Shown here one piece after another: positions 35,031 to 47,000 of a stretch of DNA of 64,000 nucleotides. The notes below the pieces were generated by a model. The model did not search any database and was not told the origin of the DNA. It was given only the letters and a program-made list of their open reading frames with translations. Numbering within the stretch: position 1 is the first letter of the stretch; every line of letters starts with the position of its first letter. Origin of the DNA: Corbicula japonica (Eukaryota > Mollusca > Bivalvia > Venerida > Cyrenidae); contig JAZAYU010000013.1 of the NCBI GenBank assembly GCA_038501625.1, positions 7,316,001 through 7,380,000 on the forward strand. Direction: 5' to 3'. The position numbers and the translations under genes are program-made.

Positions 35031-35357
35031 ATAAGTATATACACAAATGTAGAAAAACAAACAACAATTGCAATTATATATTTATTTCCCGATGACGTGG
35101 CGCAATTGCGGTAATGTTCATCAGTTTCGGCATTCAATCACTTTCGGCAATTCGATAAAACTTGAGTTAAGAATTGAAAGTTTGTTAAGTCGAAATCATT
35201 CTGTTCTATCAATAATAGTCTAATTTTGAGTAACGCTGCTTGAATTCCATATACAGATTAAATTCCGAAACTGATTATTGATTATACATTTTGTATTAAT
35301 TTTGTTTTCAATGGTGATGTTTAAATTAATAAATATTCGTTTGAATCTGTCTTAATA

Positions 35358-37087
35358 TTAAATTGTAATACGGATAGATGCATTTACGTCTGCTGCGATC
35401 CTGTTCCAACGGTCAATAAAACTCGCCGACAGTTTGCTTCCGTTGAAGCCGTTCTGCATCCGTGGCAGGATCTCACATACCATCACCGTTGCCCTACAAA
35501 AAAGATTATAAATATATTTCGTGTTTAAAGAAGTTCCGTTTCTAATGTCCTTAAGTATATAATTATTTTTTATTTGTAATTCATTTTGAAGGCTGAGATA
35601 TGTGCGTTTGTAATAATATGACACTCGACAATAGCTGAAATAATGGTAATCGGTCTGATAGTTCAATAGCCATACCGGTTGAAATTAGGGCCCGACATAA
35701 TTTTTTCTAATCTCACGTTATTCCGTTCCTAGACTATCGTTACATGATAAACTGAGTAAATAATTTTAGTGTAAGAAATATAAAGAATGTCATACTGTGA
35801 ATTTATGGTGTGAATCCTTTCACACAGGACTTGCATCCTTGACAGAACCTCAGCTGCGCTCGCTTTGGGTATGTCGTTCGCTCCCGCAACTACGACAACA
35901 ACCTATAGAATATATTTCAATTAAAGACAACAACGACAACGAAATAATGTAACATAACAGTTCCATAACTTATTTAACGCAAAGTAATATATTAACCTAA
36001 GTCAACCTAAGTTGAGGTTGTTATTGTTAATAATTAATAAAATTTCGATAAACGTGAGCATATACTGAGATTTAATAAATGTATTGTTGATTTATTTAAA
36101 TAAACAGAATAATATTATACGCAATAAATTAAAAAAATTGTTTTGCATTATTCGATGTTGTGTTTAAAAAAAGAATAACACGTTACTTGATTACAAGAAA
36201 TAGATTAAAGTTGAAAAGGTATTTTAATTTTGATACCATAACTCAGCTGCAGACCGATATTATTTAATACCATTATTTAAACATGATTAAATAATCTTGA
36301 ATATAAATCTTCTTTCAATTTTATTGACACCGCGTCCTTTGTTAGGCACTAATCAGTTCACGTGTACATCTAATAATTTAATTAGTCAAAACGAAGTGCT
36401 AATGTGTAAATTATTTGCCTTACAGCATTTGACCAATGAACGAGTTAGCTCCGCCCAATTTACTTATCACTGGATATCAATACAATGATAAATAAATTGG
36501 GCGGAGCTAACTCGTCCCTTGGTTTCCGCTGTAAGGCAAAATTGGGTAGTAGGTGGTGAGACAATAGTTTTTGTATATTTGAATTTGTAATTACCTTTAA
36601 TTATTAATTATTCTTAATTTTGTAAAACATACTTATACAACTTTAGAGCTGCTGATAAAAATATCAATATGTATATTTAACATACCATTTAACATTTAGA
36701 TATGAACTTTCGCTAACAAGGTTACTATTTAAAATTTGCGCTGTGATAATCAAATATGAAACATGTACTTTTAGAATGTATAACAATGTTGTTATATTTT
36801 TTGTGTCTATATAATACAATTTAATTCTTTAAACATGAGTATAACAATGACAATCAAAATATTAAACATTATATTGCATATATAGTACCGACTAAATTAT
36901 AAGTTCTTTAATGTTGCACGACAGAAAAATGGATACTTACAGACATCGATGCAATTATATCAAAGACTGAATCTAAATCCATGAAGTCCAGTATCCGGTA
37001 TCCCGGGAAGCATAATGTCATAATACTGTCACTTTCCACATACTCGTGTAAATACTTAACCTGGTTATGTCCAAACACAAGAGCCAT
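35358..37087 (-). CDS. Three-exon SGNH-hydrolase-like gene carried by element 2
   Basis: Minus strand, exon 1 37087-36941, exon 2 35902-35796, exon 3 35493-35358; introns GT-AG (donors TCT|GTAAGT and CA|GTATGA, acceptors CTATAG and TTTGTAG). Phases agree (0, then 2), giving 129 residues without a stop. Exon 1 reads MALVFGHNQVKYLHEY and FPGYRILDF, matching SGNH block I in its transposon-type GHS/GHN form. Exon 2 begins VVVVVAGAND, the GxND block III. Exon 3 has VMVCEILPRM, typical of the same families, and ends soon after. The C-terminal D-x-x-H block is not visible, so a further exon may be missing or the protein truncated. The family includes esterases; SGNH domains are known in Ngaro/DIRS and some LINE proteins. 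Host capture or element-own gene are both possible. Confidence 0.7.
36414..36540. mobile_element. Small palindromic MITE inside element 2
   Basis: The tips TTTGCCTTACAGC (36414-36426) and GCTGTAAGGCAAA (36528-36540) are exact inverses. Inside them a 23-bp arm at 36439-36461 (GAGTTAGCTCCGCCC core) is exactly inverted at 36493-36515. No coding capacity; a target duplication is not clear. It lies in the first intron of the SGNH gene. Confidence 0.8.
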
Positions 37088-37123
37088 GATTAAATAGTAT
37101 GAACACGGAAATATATTAAGCAA

Positions 37124-37930
37124 AGGTTATATGATAACAATCCTTAAAGTTTTATGCAGTTAATCCTTTTAAGCAAAATTTACTACAGAAGTACGCAGAT
37201 TGTTTTAACACTGATATCAGAAACACAAGTAATTCAACAACACAAATTTTACAATTTTCCAATTAATCCTTTATCGGCAAGATTTACTACAAGAGTGGAC
37301 CGATTGTTCAATATTTTACTATTTATCCACATCTGGTTGTATTGTTAAAGCAGTTTTTAAAAGTTGCGAAAAATTAAATTTTGAATTGAGGCATCTTAGT
37401 CTTTGGTGTATCTTCTCATTCTCTAATAACTGCATTTGATAAACCGACAATCAATAGAAAAAAACACAATTTTTTTTTATAAACGTACATTACTCGCTAT
37501 AAATAAGTTCACACCAATAATGAAATCTGCAACTTTTCTTTTTTGTTAGGTATCCACAAAAGGCTTTACTGAATAGCAATTATCATTATTTCGTAAAGTT
37601 GCGAATGATCAAATTATAAATTAACTCATTTTCGTCTTTGATTTGTTTTTCCAATTATTTTCTATCTCTTTTTTTTTATTTATGTATGCATGATTGTCTG
37701 ATTAACCGACAAACAAAAGGAACAAAAGAATCAATATTTTAAACATATGTATATTGTTCTCTTTAAACTATTTTACATCAATGACGAAATTTGCAAATTG
37801 ATATAACCTATTGAAAACGTATTTTTTTCCATTTATTTAATTCATCTATCTTCACTCTGCATATATTACATACAGCGAATGATAAAAACAACAACATTTA
37901 GACACTTCATCTATGTAACATGTCAAATTG
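37124..37930. other. AT-rich interior of element 2, no gene seen
   Basis: There are loosely repeated phrases such as TTAATCCTTT(T/A)(A/T)...AAAATTTACTACA near 37160 and 37263. This would be upstream of the SGNH gene; no promoter motif was identified with confidence. Confidence 0.5.
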
Positions 37931-38057
37931 CAGCTCGGCTGCGTTTTCTAGCTATCTACCATACTTTAACATAAGCTGCAGAGCTGCGTTTTATACCCAC
38001 AAAACGCAGTCTGCGTTACCGCAGTCTGCGTTGAATAGCTGCGTTTTATACCTGACC

Positions 38058-41000
38058 GTCGGCGAGCGCTAGGGCGGGTGTAAAACCACTAAAAAAAACA
38101 CAGGGTAAAATTTCAAAGTCCGAAAACGTTATACAGACGTATTTGGTGCTCGTACTTCGAACCCAGATGGTAGCGCCATTTAAATGCAGCAACCCGAAAA
38201 AACGATTGGGTCGTGTGGCACTGATGATGAACGACCGGAAACCGCTTTTGGTTCGAGTTGCTGCAATTAAATGGAGCTTGTGTGCGTCGGTTTGCAATGC
38301 GCGTTTTTGAGGGCAAAAGCATTTGAAAAAATAGCTGTTTTTTCGACAGTTTTCCCTATATAAAGTACAGTTGGAATAATCCAATTTCTTTGAAATTTGC
38401 ACGGTGTTTAGAGGTCTCTGAGGTGAGCTTATGGCCGGAATTTCAGAGCTCTAGACCGTCGGCGAGCGCTAGGGCGGGTGTAAAACCACTAAAAAAAACA
38501 CAGCGTAAAATTTCGAAGTCCGAAAACGTTATACAGACGTATTTGGTGCTCGTACTTCGAACCCAGATGGTAGCGCCATTTAAATGCAGCAACCCGAAAA
38601 AACGATTGGGTCGTGTGGCACTGATGATGAACGACCGGAAACCGCTTTTGGTTCGAGTTGCTGCAATTAAATGGAGCTTGTGTGCGTCGGTTTTCAATGC
38701 GCGTTTTTGAGGGCAAAAGCATTTGAAAAAATGGCTGTTTTTTCGGCAGTTTTCCCTATATAAAGTACAGTTGGAATAATCCAATCTCTTTGAAATTTGC
38801 ACGGTGTTTAGAGGTCTCTGAGGTGAGCTTATGGCCGGAATTTCAGAGCTCTAGACCGTCGGCGAGCGCTAGGGCGGGTGTAAAACCACTAAAAAAACAC
38901 AGCGTAAAATTTCAAAGTCCGAAAACGTTATACAGACGTATTTGGTGCTCGTACTTCGAACCCAGATGGTAGCGCCATTTAAATGCAGCAACCCGAAAAA
39001 ACGATTGGGTCGTGTGGCACTGATGATGAACGACCGGAAACCGCTTTTGGTTCGAGTTGCTGCAATTAAATGGAGCTTGTGTGCGTCGGTTTTCAATGCG
39101 CGTTTTTGAGGGCAAAAGCATTTGAAAAAATGGCTGTTTTTTCGGCAGTTTTCCCTATATAAAGTACAGTTGGAATAATCCAATCTCTTTGAAATTTGCA
39201 CGGTGTTTAGAGGTCTCTGAGGTGAGCTTATGGCCGGAATTTCAGAGCTCTAGACCGTCGGCGAGCGCTAGGGCGGGTGTAAAACCACTAAAAAACACAG
39301 CGTAAGATTTCAAAGTCCGAAAACGTTATACAGACGTATTTGGTGCTCGTACTTCGAACCCAGATGGTAGCGCCATTTAAATGCAGCAACCCGAAAAAAC
39401 GATTGGGTCGTGTGGCACTGATGATGAACGACCGGAAACCGCTTTTGGTTCGAGTTGCTGCAATTAAATGGAGCTTGTGTGCGTCGGTTTTCAATGCGCG
39501 TTTTTGAGGGCAAAAGCATTTGAAAAAATGGCTGTTTTTTCGGCAGTTTTCCCTATATAAAGTACAGTTGGAATAATCCAATCTCTTTGAAATTTGCACG
39601 GTGTTTAGAGGTCTCTGAGGTGAGCTTATGGCCGGAATTTCAGAGCTCTAGACCGTCGGCGAGCGCTAGGGCGGGTGTAAAACCACTAAAAAAAACACAG
39701 CGTAAAATTTCAAAGTCCGAAAACGTTATACAGACGTATTTGGTGCTCGTACTTCGAACCCAGATGGTAGCGCCATTTAAATGCAGCAACCCGAAAAAAC
39801 GATTGGGTCGTGTGGCACTGATGATGAACGACCGGAAACCGCTTTTGGTTCGAGTTGCTGCAATTAAATGGAGCTTGTGTGCGTCGGTTTTCAATGCGCG
39901 TTTTTGAGGGCAAAAGCATTTGAAAAAATGGCTGTTTTTTCGGCAGTTTTCCCTATATATAGTACAGTTGGAATAATCCAATCTCTTTGAAATTTGCACG
40001 GTGTTTAGAGGTCTCTGAGGTGAGCTTATGGCCGGAATTTCAGAGCTCTAGACCGTCGGCGAGCGCTAGGGCGGGTGTAAAACCACTAAAAAAAACACAG
40101 CGTAAAATTTCAAAGTCCGAAAACGTTATACAGACGTATTTGGTGCTCGTACTTCGAACCCAGATGGTAGCGCCATTTAAATGCAGCAACCCGAAAAAAC
40201 GATTGGGTCGTGTGGCACTGATGATGAACGACCGGAAACCGCTTTTGGTTCGAGTTGCTGCAATTAAATGGAGCTTGTGTGCGTCGGTTTTCAATGCGCG
40301 TTTTTGAGGGCAAAAGCATTTGAAAAAATGGCTGTTTTTTCGGCAGTTTTCCCTATATAAAGTACAGTTGGAATAATCCAATCTCTTTGAAATTTGCACG
40401 GTGTTTAGAGGTCTCTGAGGTGAGCTTATGGCCGGAATTTCAGAGCTCTAGACCGTCGGCGAGCGCTAGGGCGGGTGTAAAACCACTAAAAAAAACACAG
40501 CGTAAAATTTCAAAGTCCGAAAACGTTATACAGACGTATTTGGTGCTCGTACTTCGAACCCAGATGGTAGCGCCATTTAAATGCAGCAACCCGAAAAAAC
40601 GATTGGGTCGTGTGGCACTGATGATGAACGACCGGAAACCGCTTTTGGTTCGAGTTGCTGCAATTAAATGGAGCTTGTGTGCGTCGGTTTTCAATGCGCG
40701 TTTTTGAGGGCAAAAGCATTTGAAAAAATGGCTGTTTTTTCGGCAGTTTTCCCTATATAAAGTACAGTTGGAATAATCCAATCTCTTTGAAATTTGCACG
40801 GTGTTTAGAGGTCTCTGAGGTGAGCTTATGGCCGGAATTTCAGAGCTCTAGACCGTCGGCGAGCGCTAGGGCGGGTGTAAAACCACTAAAAAAAACACAG
40901 CGTAAAATTTCAAAGTCCGAAAACGTTATACAGACGTATTTGGTGCTCGTACTTCGAACCCAGATGGTAGCGCCATTTAAATGCAGCAACCCGAAAAAAC

Positions 41001-44000
41001 GATTGGGTCGTGTGGCACTGATGATGAACGACCGGAAACCGCTTTTGGTTCGAGTTGCTGCAATTAAATGGAGCTTGTGTGCGTCGGTTTTCAATGCGCG
41101 TTTTTGAGGGCAAAAGCATTTGAAAAAATGGCTGTTTTTTCGGCAGTTTTCCCTATATAAAGTACAGTTGGAATAATCCAATCTCTTTGAAATTTGCACG
41201 GTGTTTAGAGGTCTCTGAGGTGAGCTTATGGCCGGAATTTCAGAGCTCTAGACCGTCGGCGAGCGCTAGGGCGGGTGTAAAACCACTAAAAAAAACACAG
41301 CGTAAAATTTCAAAGTCCGAAAACGTTATACAGACGTATTTGGTGCTCGTACTTCGAACCCAGATGGTAGCGCCATTTAAATGCAGCAACCCGAAAAAAC
41401 GATTGGGTCGTGTGGCACTGATGATGAACGACCGGAAACCGCTTTTGGTTCGAGTTGCTGCAATTAAATGGAGCTTGTGTGCGTCGGTTTTCAATGCGCG
41501 TTTTTGAGGGCAAAAGCATTTGAAAAAATGGCTGTTTTTTCGGCAGTTTTCCCTATATAAAGTACAGTTGGAATAATCCAATCTCTTTGAAATTTGCACG
41601 GTGTTTAGAGGTCTCTGAGGTGAGCTTATGGCCGGAATTTCAGAGCTCTAGACCGTCGGCGAGCGCTAGGGCGGGTGTAAAACCACTAAAAAAAACACAG
41701 CGTAAAATTTCAAAGTCCGAAAACGTTATACAGACGTATTTGGTGCTCGTACTTCGAACCCAGATGGTAGCGCCATTTAAATGCAGCAACCCGAAAAAAC
41801 GATTGGGTCGTGTGGCACTGATGATGAACGACCGGAAACCGCTTTTGGTTCGAGTTGCTGCAATTAAATGGAGCTTGTGTGCGTCGGTTTTCAATGCGCG
41901 TTTTTGAGGGCAAAAGCATTTGAAAAAATGGCTGTTTTTTCGGCAGTTTTCCCTATATAAAGTACAGTTGGAATAATCCAATCTCTTTGAAATTTGCACG
42001 GTGTTTAGAGGTCTCTGAGGTGAGCTTATGGCCGGAATTTCAGAGCTCTAGACCGTCGGCGAGCGCTAGGGCGGGTGTAAAACCACTAAAAAAAACACAG
42101 CGTAAAATTTCAAAGTCCGAAAACGTTATACAGACGTATTTGGTGCTCGTACTTCGAACCCAGATGGTAGCGCCATTTAAATGCAGCAACCCGAAAAAAC
42201 GATTGGGTCGTGTGGCACTGATGATGAACGACCGGAAACCGCTTTTGGTTCGAGTTGCTGCAATTAAATGGAGCTTGTGTGCGTCGGTTTTCAATGCGCG
42301 TTTTTGAGGGCAAAAGCATTTGAAAAAATGGCTGTTTTTTCGGCAGTTTTCCCTATATAAAGTACAGTTGGAATAATCCAATCTCTTTGAAATTTGCACG
42401 GTGTTTAGAGGTCTCTGAGGTGAGCTTATGGCCGGAATTTCAGAGCTCTAGACCGTCGGCGAGCGCTAGGGCGGGTGTAAAACCACTAAAAAAAACACAG
42501 CGTAAAATTTCAAAGTCCGAAAATGTTATACAGACGTATTTGGTGCTCGTACTTCGAACCCAGATGGTAGCGCCATTTAAATGCAGCAACCCGAAAAAAC
42601 GATTGGGTCGTGTGGCACTGATGATGAACGACCGGAAACCGCTTTTGGTTCGAGTTGCTGCAATTAAATGGAGCTTGTGTGCGTCGGTTTTCAATGCGCG
42701 TTTTTGAGGGCAAAAGCATTTGAAAAAATGGCTGTTTTTTCGGCAGTTTTCCCTATATAAAGTACAGTTGGAATAATCCAATCTCTTTGAAATTTGCACG
42801 GTGTTTAGAGGTCTCTGAGGTGAGCTTATGGCCGGAATTTCAGAGCTCTAGACCGTCGGCGAGCGCTAGGGCGGGTGTAAAACCACTAAAAAAAACACAG
42901 CGTAAAATTTCAAAGTCCGAAAACGTTATACAGACGTATTTGGTGCTCGTACTTCGAACCCAGATGGTAGCGCCATTTAAATGCAGCAACCCGAAAAAAC
43001 GATTGGGTCGTGTGGCACTGATGATGAACGACCGGAAACCGCTTTTGGTTCGAGTTGCTGCAATTAAATGGAGCTTGTGTGCGTCGGTTTTCAATGCGCG
43101 TTTTTGAGGGCAAAAGCATTTGAAAAAATGGCTGTTTTTTCGGCAGTTTTCCCTATATAAAGTACAGTTGGAATAATCCAATCTCTTTGAAATTTGCACG
43201 GTGTTTAGAGGTCTCTGAGGTGAGCTTATGGCCGGAATTTCAGAGCTCTAGACCGTCGGCGAGCGCTAGGGCGGGTGTAAAACCACTAAAAAAAACACAG
43301 CGTAAAATTTCAAAGTCCGAAAACGTTATACAGACGTATTTGGTGCTCGTACTTCGAACCCAGATGGTAGCGCCATTTAAATGCAGCAACCCGAAAAAAC
43401 GATTGGGTCGTGTGGCACTGATGATGAACGACCGGAAACCGCTTTTGGTTCGAGTTGCTGCAATTAAATGGAGCTTGTGTGCGTCGGTTTTCAATGCGCG
43501 TTTTTGAGGGCAAAAGCATTTGAAAAAATGGCTGTTTTTTCGGCAGTTTTCCCTATATAAAGTACAGTTGGAATAATCCAATCTCTTTGAAATTTGCACG
43601 GTGTTTAGAGGTCTCTGAGGTGAGCTTATGGCCGGAATTTCAGAGCTCTAGACCGTCGGCGAGCGCTAGGGCGGGTGTAAAACCACTAAAAAAAACACAG
43701 CGTAAAATTTCAAAGTCCGAAAACGTTATACAGACGTATTTGGTGCTCGTACTTCGAACCCAGATGGTAGCGCCATTTAAATGCAGCAACCCGAAAAAAC
43801 GATTGGGTCGTGTGGCACTGATGATGAACGACCGGAAACCGCTTTTGGTTCGAGTTGCTGCAATTAAATGGAGCTTGTGTGCGTCGGTTTTCAATGCGCG
43901 TTTTTGAGGGCAAAAGCATTTGAAAAAATGGCTGTTTTTTCGGCAGTTTTCCCTATATAAAGTACAGTTGGAATAATCCAATCTCTTTGAAATTTGCACG

Positions 44001-47000
44001 GTGTTTAGAGGTCTCTGAGGTGAGCTTATGGCCGGAATTTCAGAGCTCTAGACCGTCGGCGAGCGCTAGGGCGGGTGTAAAACCACTAAAAAAAACACAG
44101 CGTAAAATTTCAAAGTCCGAAAACGTTATACAGACGTATTTGGTGCTCGTACTTCGAACCCAGATGGTAGCGCCATTTAAATGCATCAACCCGAAAAAAC
44201 GATTGGGTCGTGTGGCACTGATGATGAACGACCGGAAACCGCTTTTGGTTCGAGTTGCTGCAATTAAATGGAGCTTGTGTGCGTCGGTTTTCAATGCGCG
44301 TTTTTGAGGGCAAAAGCATTTGAAAAAATGGCTGTTTTTTCGGCAGTTTTCCCTATATAAAGTACAGTTGGAATAATCCAATCTCTTTGAAATTTGCACG
44401 GTGTTTAGAGGTCTCTGAGGTGAGCTTATGGCCGGAATTTCAGAGCTCTAGACCGTCGGCGAGCGCTAGGGCGGGTGTAAAACCACTAAAAAAAACACAG
44501 CGTAAAATTTCAAAGTCCGAAAACGTTATACAGACGTATTTGGTGCTCGTACTTCGAACCCAGATGGTAGCGCCATTTAAATGCATCAACCCGAAAAAAC
44601 GATTGGGTCGTGTGGCACTGATGATGAACGACCGGAAACCGCTTTTGGTTCGAGTTGCTGCAATTAAATGGAGCTTGTGTGCGTCGGTTTTCAATGCGCG
44701 TTTTTGAGGGCAAAAGCATTTGAAAAAATGGCTGTTTTTTCGGCAGTTTTCCCTATATAAAGTACAGTTGGAATAATCCAATCTCTTTGAAATTTGCACG
44801 GTGTTTAGAGGTCTCTGAGGTGAGCTTATGGCCGGAATTTCAGAGCTCTAGACCGTCGGCGAGCGCTAGGGCGGGTGTAAAACCACTAAAAAAAACACAG
44901 CGTAAAATTTCAAAGTCCGAAAACGTTATACAGACGTATTTGGTGCTCGTACTTCGAACCCAGATGGTAGCGCCATTTAAATGCAGCAACCCGAAAAAAC
45001 GATTGGGTCGTGTGGCACTGATGATGAACGACCGGAAACCGCTTTTGGTTCGAGTTGCTGCAATTAAATGGAGCTTGTGTGCGTCGGTTTTCAATGCGCG
45101 TTTTTGAGGGCAAAAGCATTTGAAAAAATGGCTGTTTTTTCGGCAGTTTTCCCTATATAAAGTACAGTTGGAATAATCCAATCTCTTTGAAATTTGCACG
45201 GTGTTTAGAGGTCTCTGAGGTGAGCTTATGGCCGGAATTTCAGAGCTCTAGACCGTCGGCGAGCGCTAGGGCGGGTGTAAAACCACTAAAAAAAACACAG
45301 CGTAAAATTTCAAAGTCCGAAAACGTTATACAGACGTATTTGGTGCTCGTACTTCGAACCCAGATGGTAGCGCCATTTAAATGCAGCAACCCGAAAAAAC
45401 GATTGGGTCGTGTGGCACTGATGATGAACGACCGGAAACCGCTTTTGGTTCGAGTTGCTGCAATTAAATGGAGCTTGTGTGCGTCGGTTTTCAATGCGCG
45501 TTTTTGAGGGCAAAAGCATTTGAAAAAATGGCTGTTTTTTCGGCAGTTTTCCCTATATAAAGTACAGTTGGAATAATCCAATCTCTTTGAAATTTGCACG
45601 GTGTTTAGAGGTCTCTGAGGTGAGCTTATGGCCGGAATTTCAGAGCTCTAGACCGTCGGCGAGCGCTAGGGCGGGTGTAAAACCACTAAAAAAAACACAG
45701 CGTAAAATTTCAAAGTCCGAAAACGTTATACAGACGTATTTGGTGCTCGTACTTCGAACCCAGATGGTAGCGCCATTTAAATGCAGCAACCCGAAAAAAC
45801 GATTGGGTCGTGTGGCACTGATGATGAACGACCGGAAACCGCTTTTGGTTCGAGTTGCTGCAATTAAATGGAGCTTGTGTGCGTCGGTTTTCAATGCGCG
45901 TTTTTGAGGGCAAAAGCATTTGAAAAAATGGCTGTTTTTTCGGCAGTTTTCCCTATATAAAGTACAGTTGGAATAATCCAATCTCTTTGAAATTTGCACG
46001 GTGTTTAGAGGTCTCTGAGGTGAGCTTATGGCCGGAATTTCAGAGCTCTAGACCGTCGGCGAGCGCTAGGGCGGGTGTAAAACCACTAAAAAAAAACACA
46101 GCGTAAAATTTCAAAGTCCGAAAACGTTATACAGACGTATTTGGTGCTCGTACTTCGAACCCAGATGGTAGCGCCATTTAAATGCAGCAACCCGAAAAAA
46201 CGATTGGGTCGTGTGGCACTGATGATGAACGACCGGAAACCGCTTTTGGTTCGAGTTGCTGCAATTAAATGGAGCTTGTGTGCGTCGGTTTTCAATGCGC
46301 GTTTTTGAGGGCAAAAGCATTTGAAAAAATGGCTGTTTTTTCGGCAGTTTTCCCTATATAGAGTACAGTTGGAATAATCCAATCTCTTTGAAATTTGCAC
46401 GGTGTTTAGAGGTCTCTGAGGTGAGCTTATGGCCGGAATTTCAGAGCTCTAGACCGTCGGCGAGCGCTAGGGCGGGTGTAAAACCACTAAAAAAACACAG
46501 CGTAAAATTTCAAAGTCCGAAAACGTTATACAGACGTATTTGGTGCTCGTACTTCGAACCCAGATGGTAGCGCCATTTAAATGCAGCAACCCGAAAAAAC
46601 GATTGGGTCGTGTGGCACTGATGATGAACGACCGGAAACCGCTTTTGGTTCGAGTTGCTGCAATTAAATGGAGCTTGTGTGCGTCGGTTTTCAATGCGCG
46701 TTTTTGAGGGCAAAAGCATTTGAAAAAATGGCTGTTTTTTCGGCAGTTTTCCCTATATAAAGTACAGTTGGAATAATCCAATCTCTTAACCATGCTCTCT
46801 CCCCCTCTCTTCTTCTTGACTGTGTGGGGAGGCTGTTGTTTTCTGAATGTGGCAATTCCTGATATGCATATTTCACCTTTTTTTTGAAATTTGCACGGTG
46901 TTTAGAGGTCTCTGAGGTGAGCTTATGGCCGGAATTTCAGAGCTCTAGACCGTCGGCGAGCGCTAGGGCGGGTGTAAAACCACTAAAAAAAACACAGCGT

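Larger units (their letters stand above)
34484..38057. mobile_element. Element 2: TIR transposon, 3.57 kb, 9-bp target duplication, carrying an SGNH gene
   Basis: GTCGGCGAG flanks it at 34475-34483 and 38058-38066, and intact monomers have it once. The tips match as inverted repeats, GGTC(G/A)GGTATAAAACGCAGC, and both arms contain further AACGCAGC copies (left 34484-34557, right 37931-38057). A 9-bp duplication with GG-starting tips fits Mutator-like or Merlin-type elements (family knowledge). No transposase was recognised. The interior carries a spliced SGNH-hydrolase-like gene on the minus strand, two hairpins and a palindromic MITE. Confidence 0.87.

Noticed and set aside
40230..40262. Pol III B-box (GGTTCGAGTTG) making the satellite a tRNA-derived repeat
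   Set aside because: Only a partial B-box match; no A-box at the right distance and no cloverleaf.
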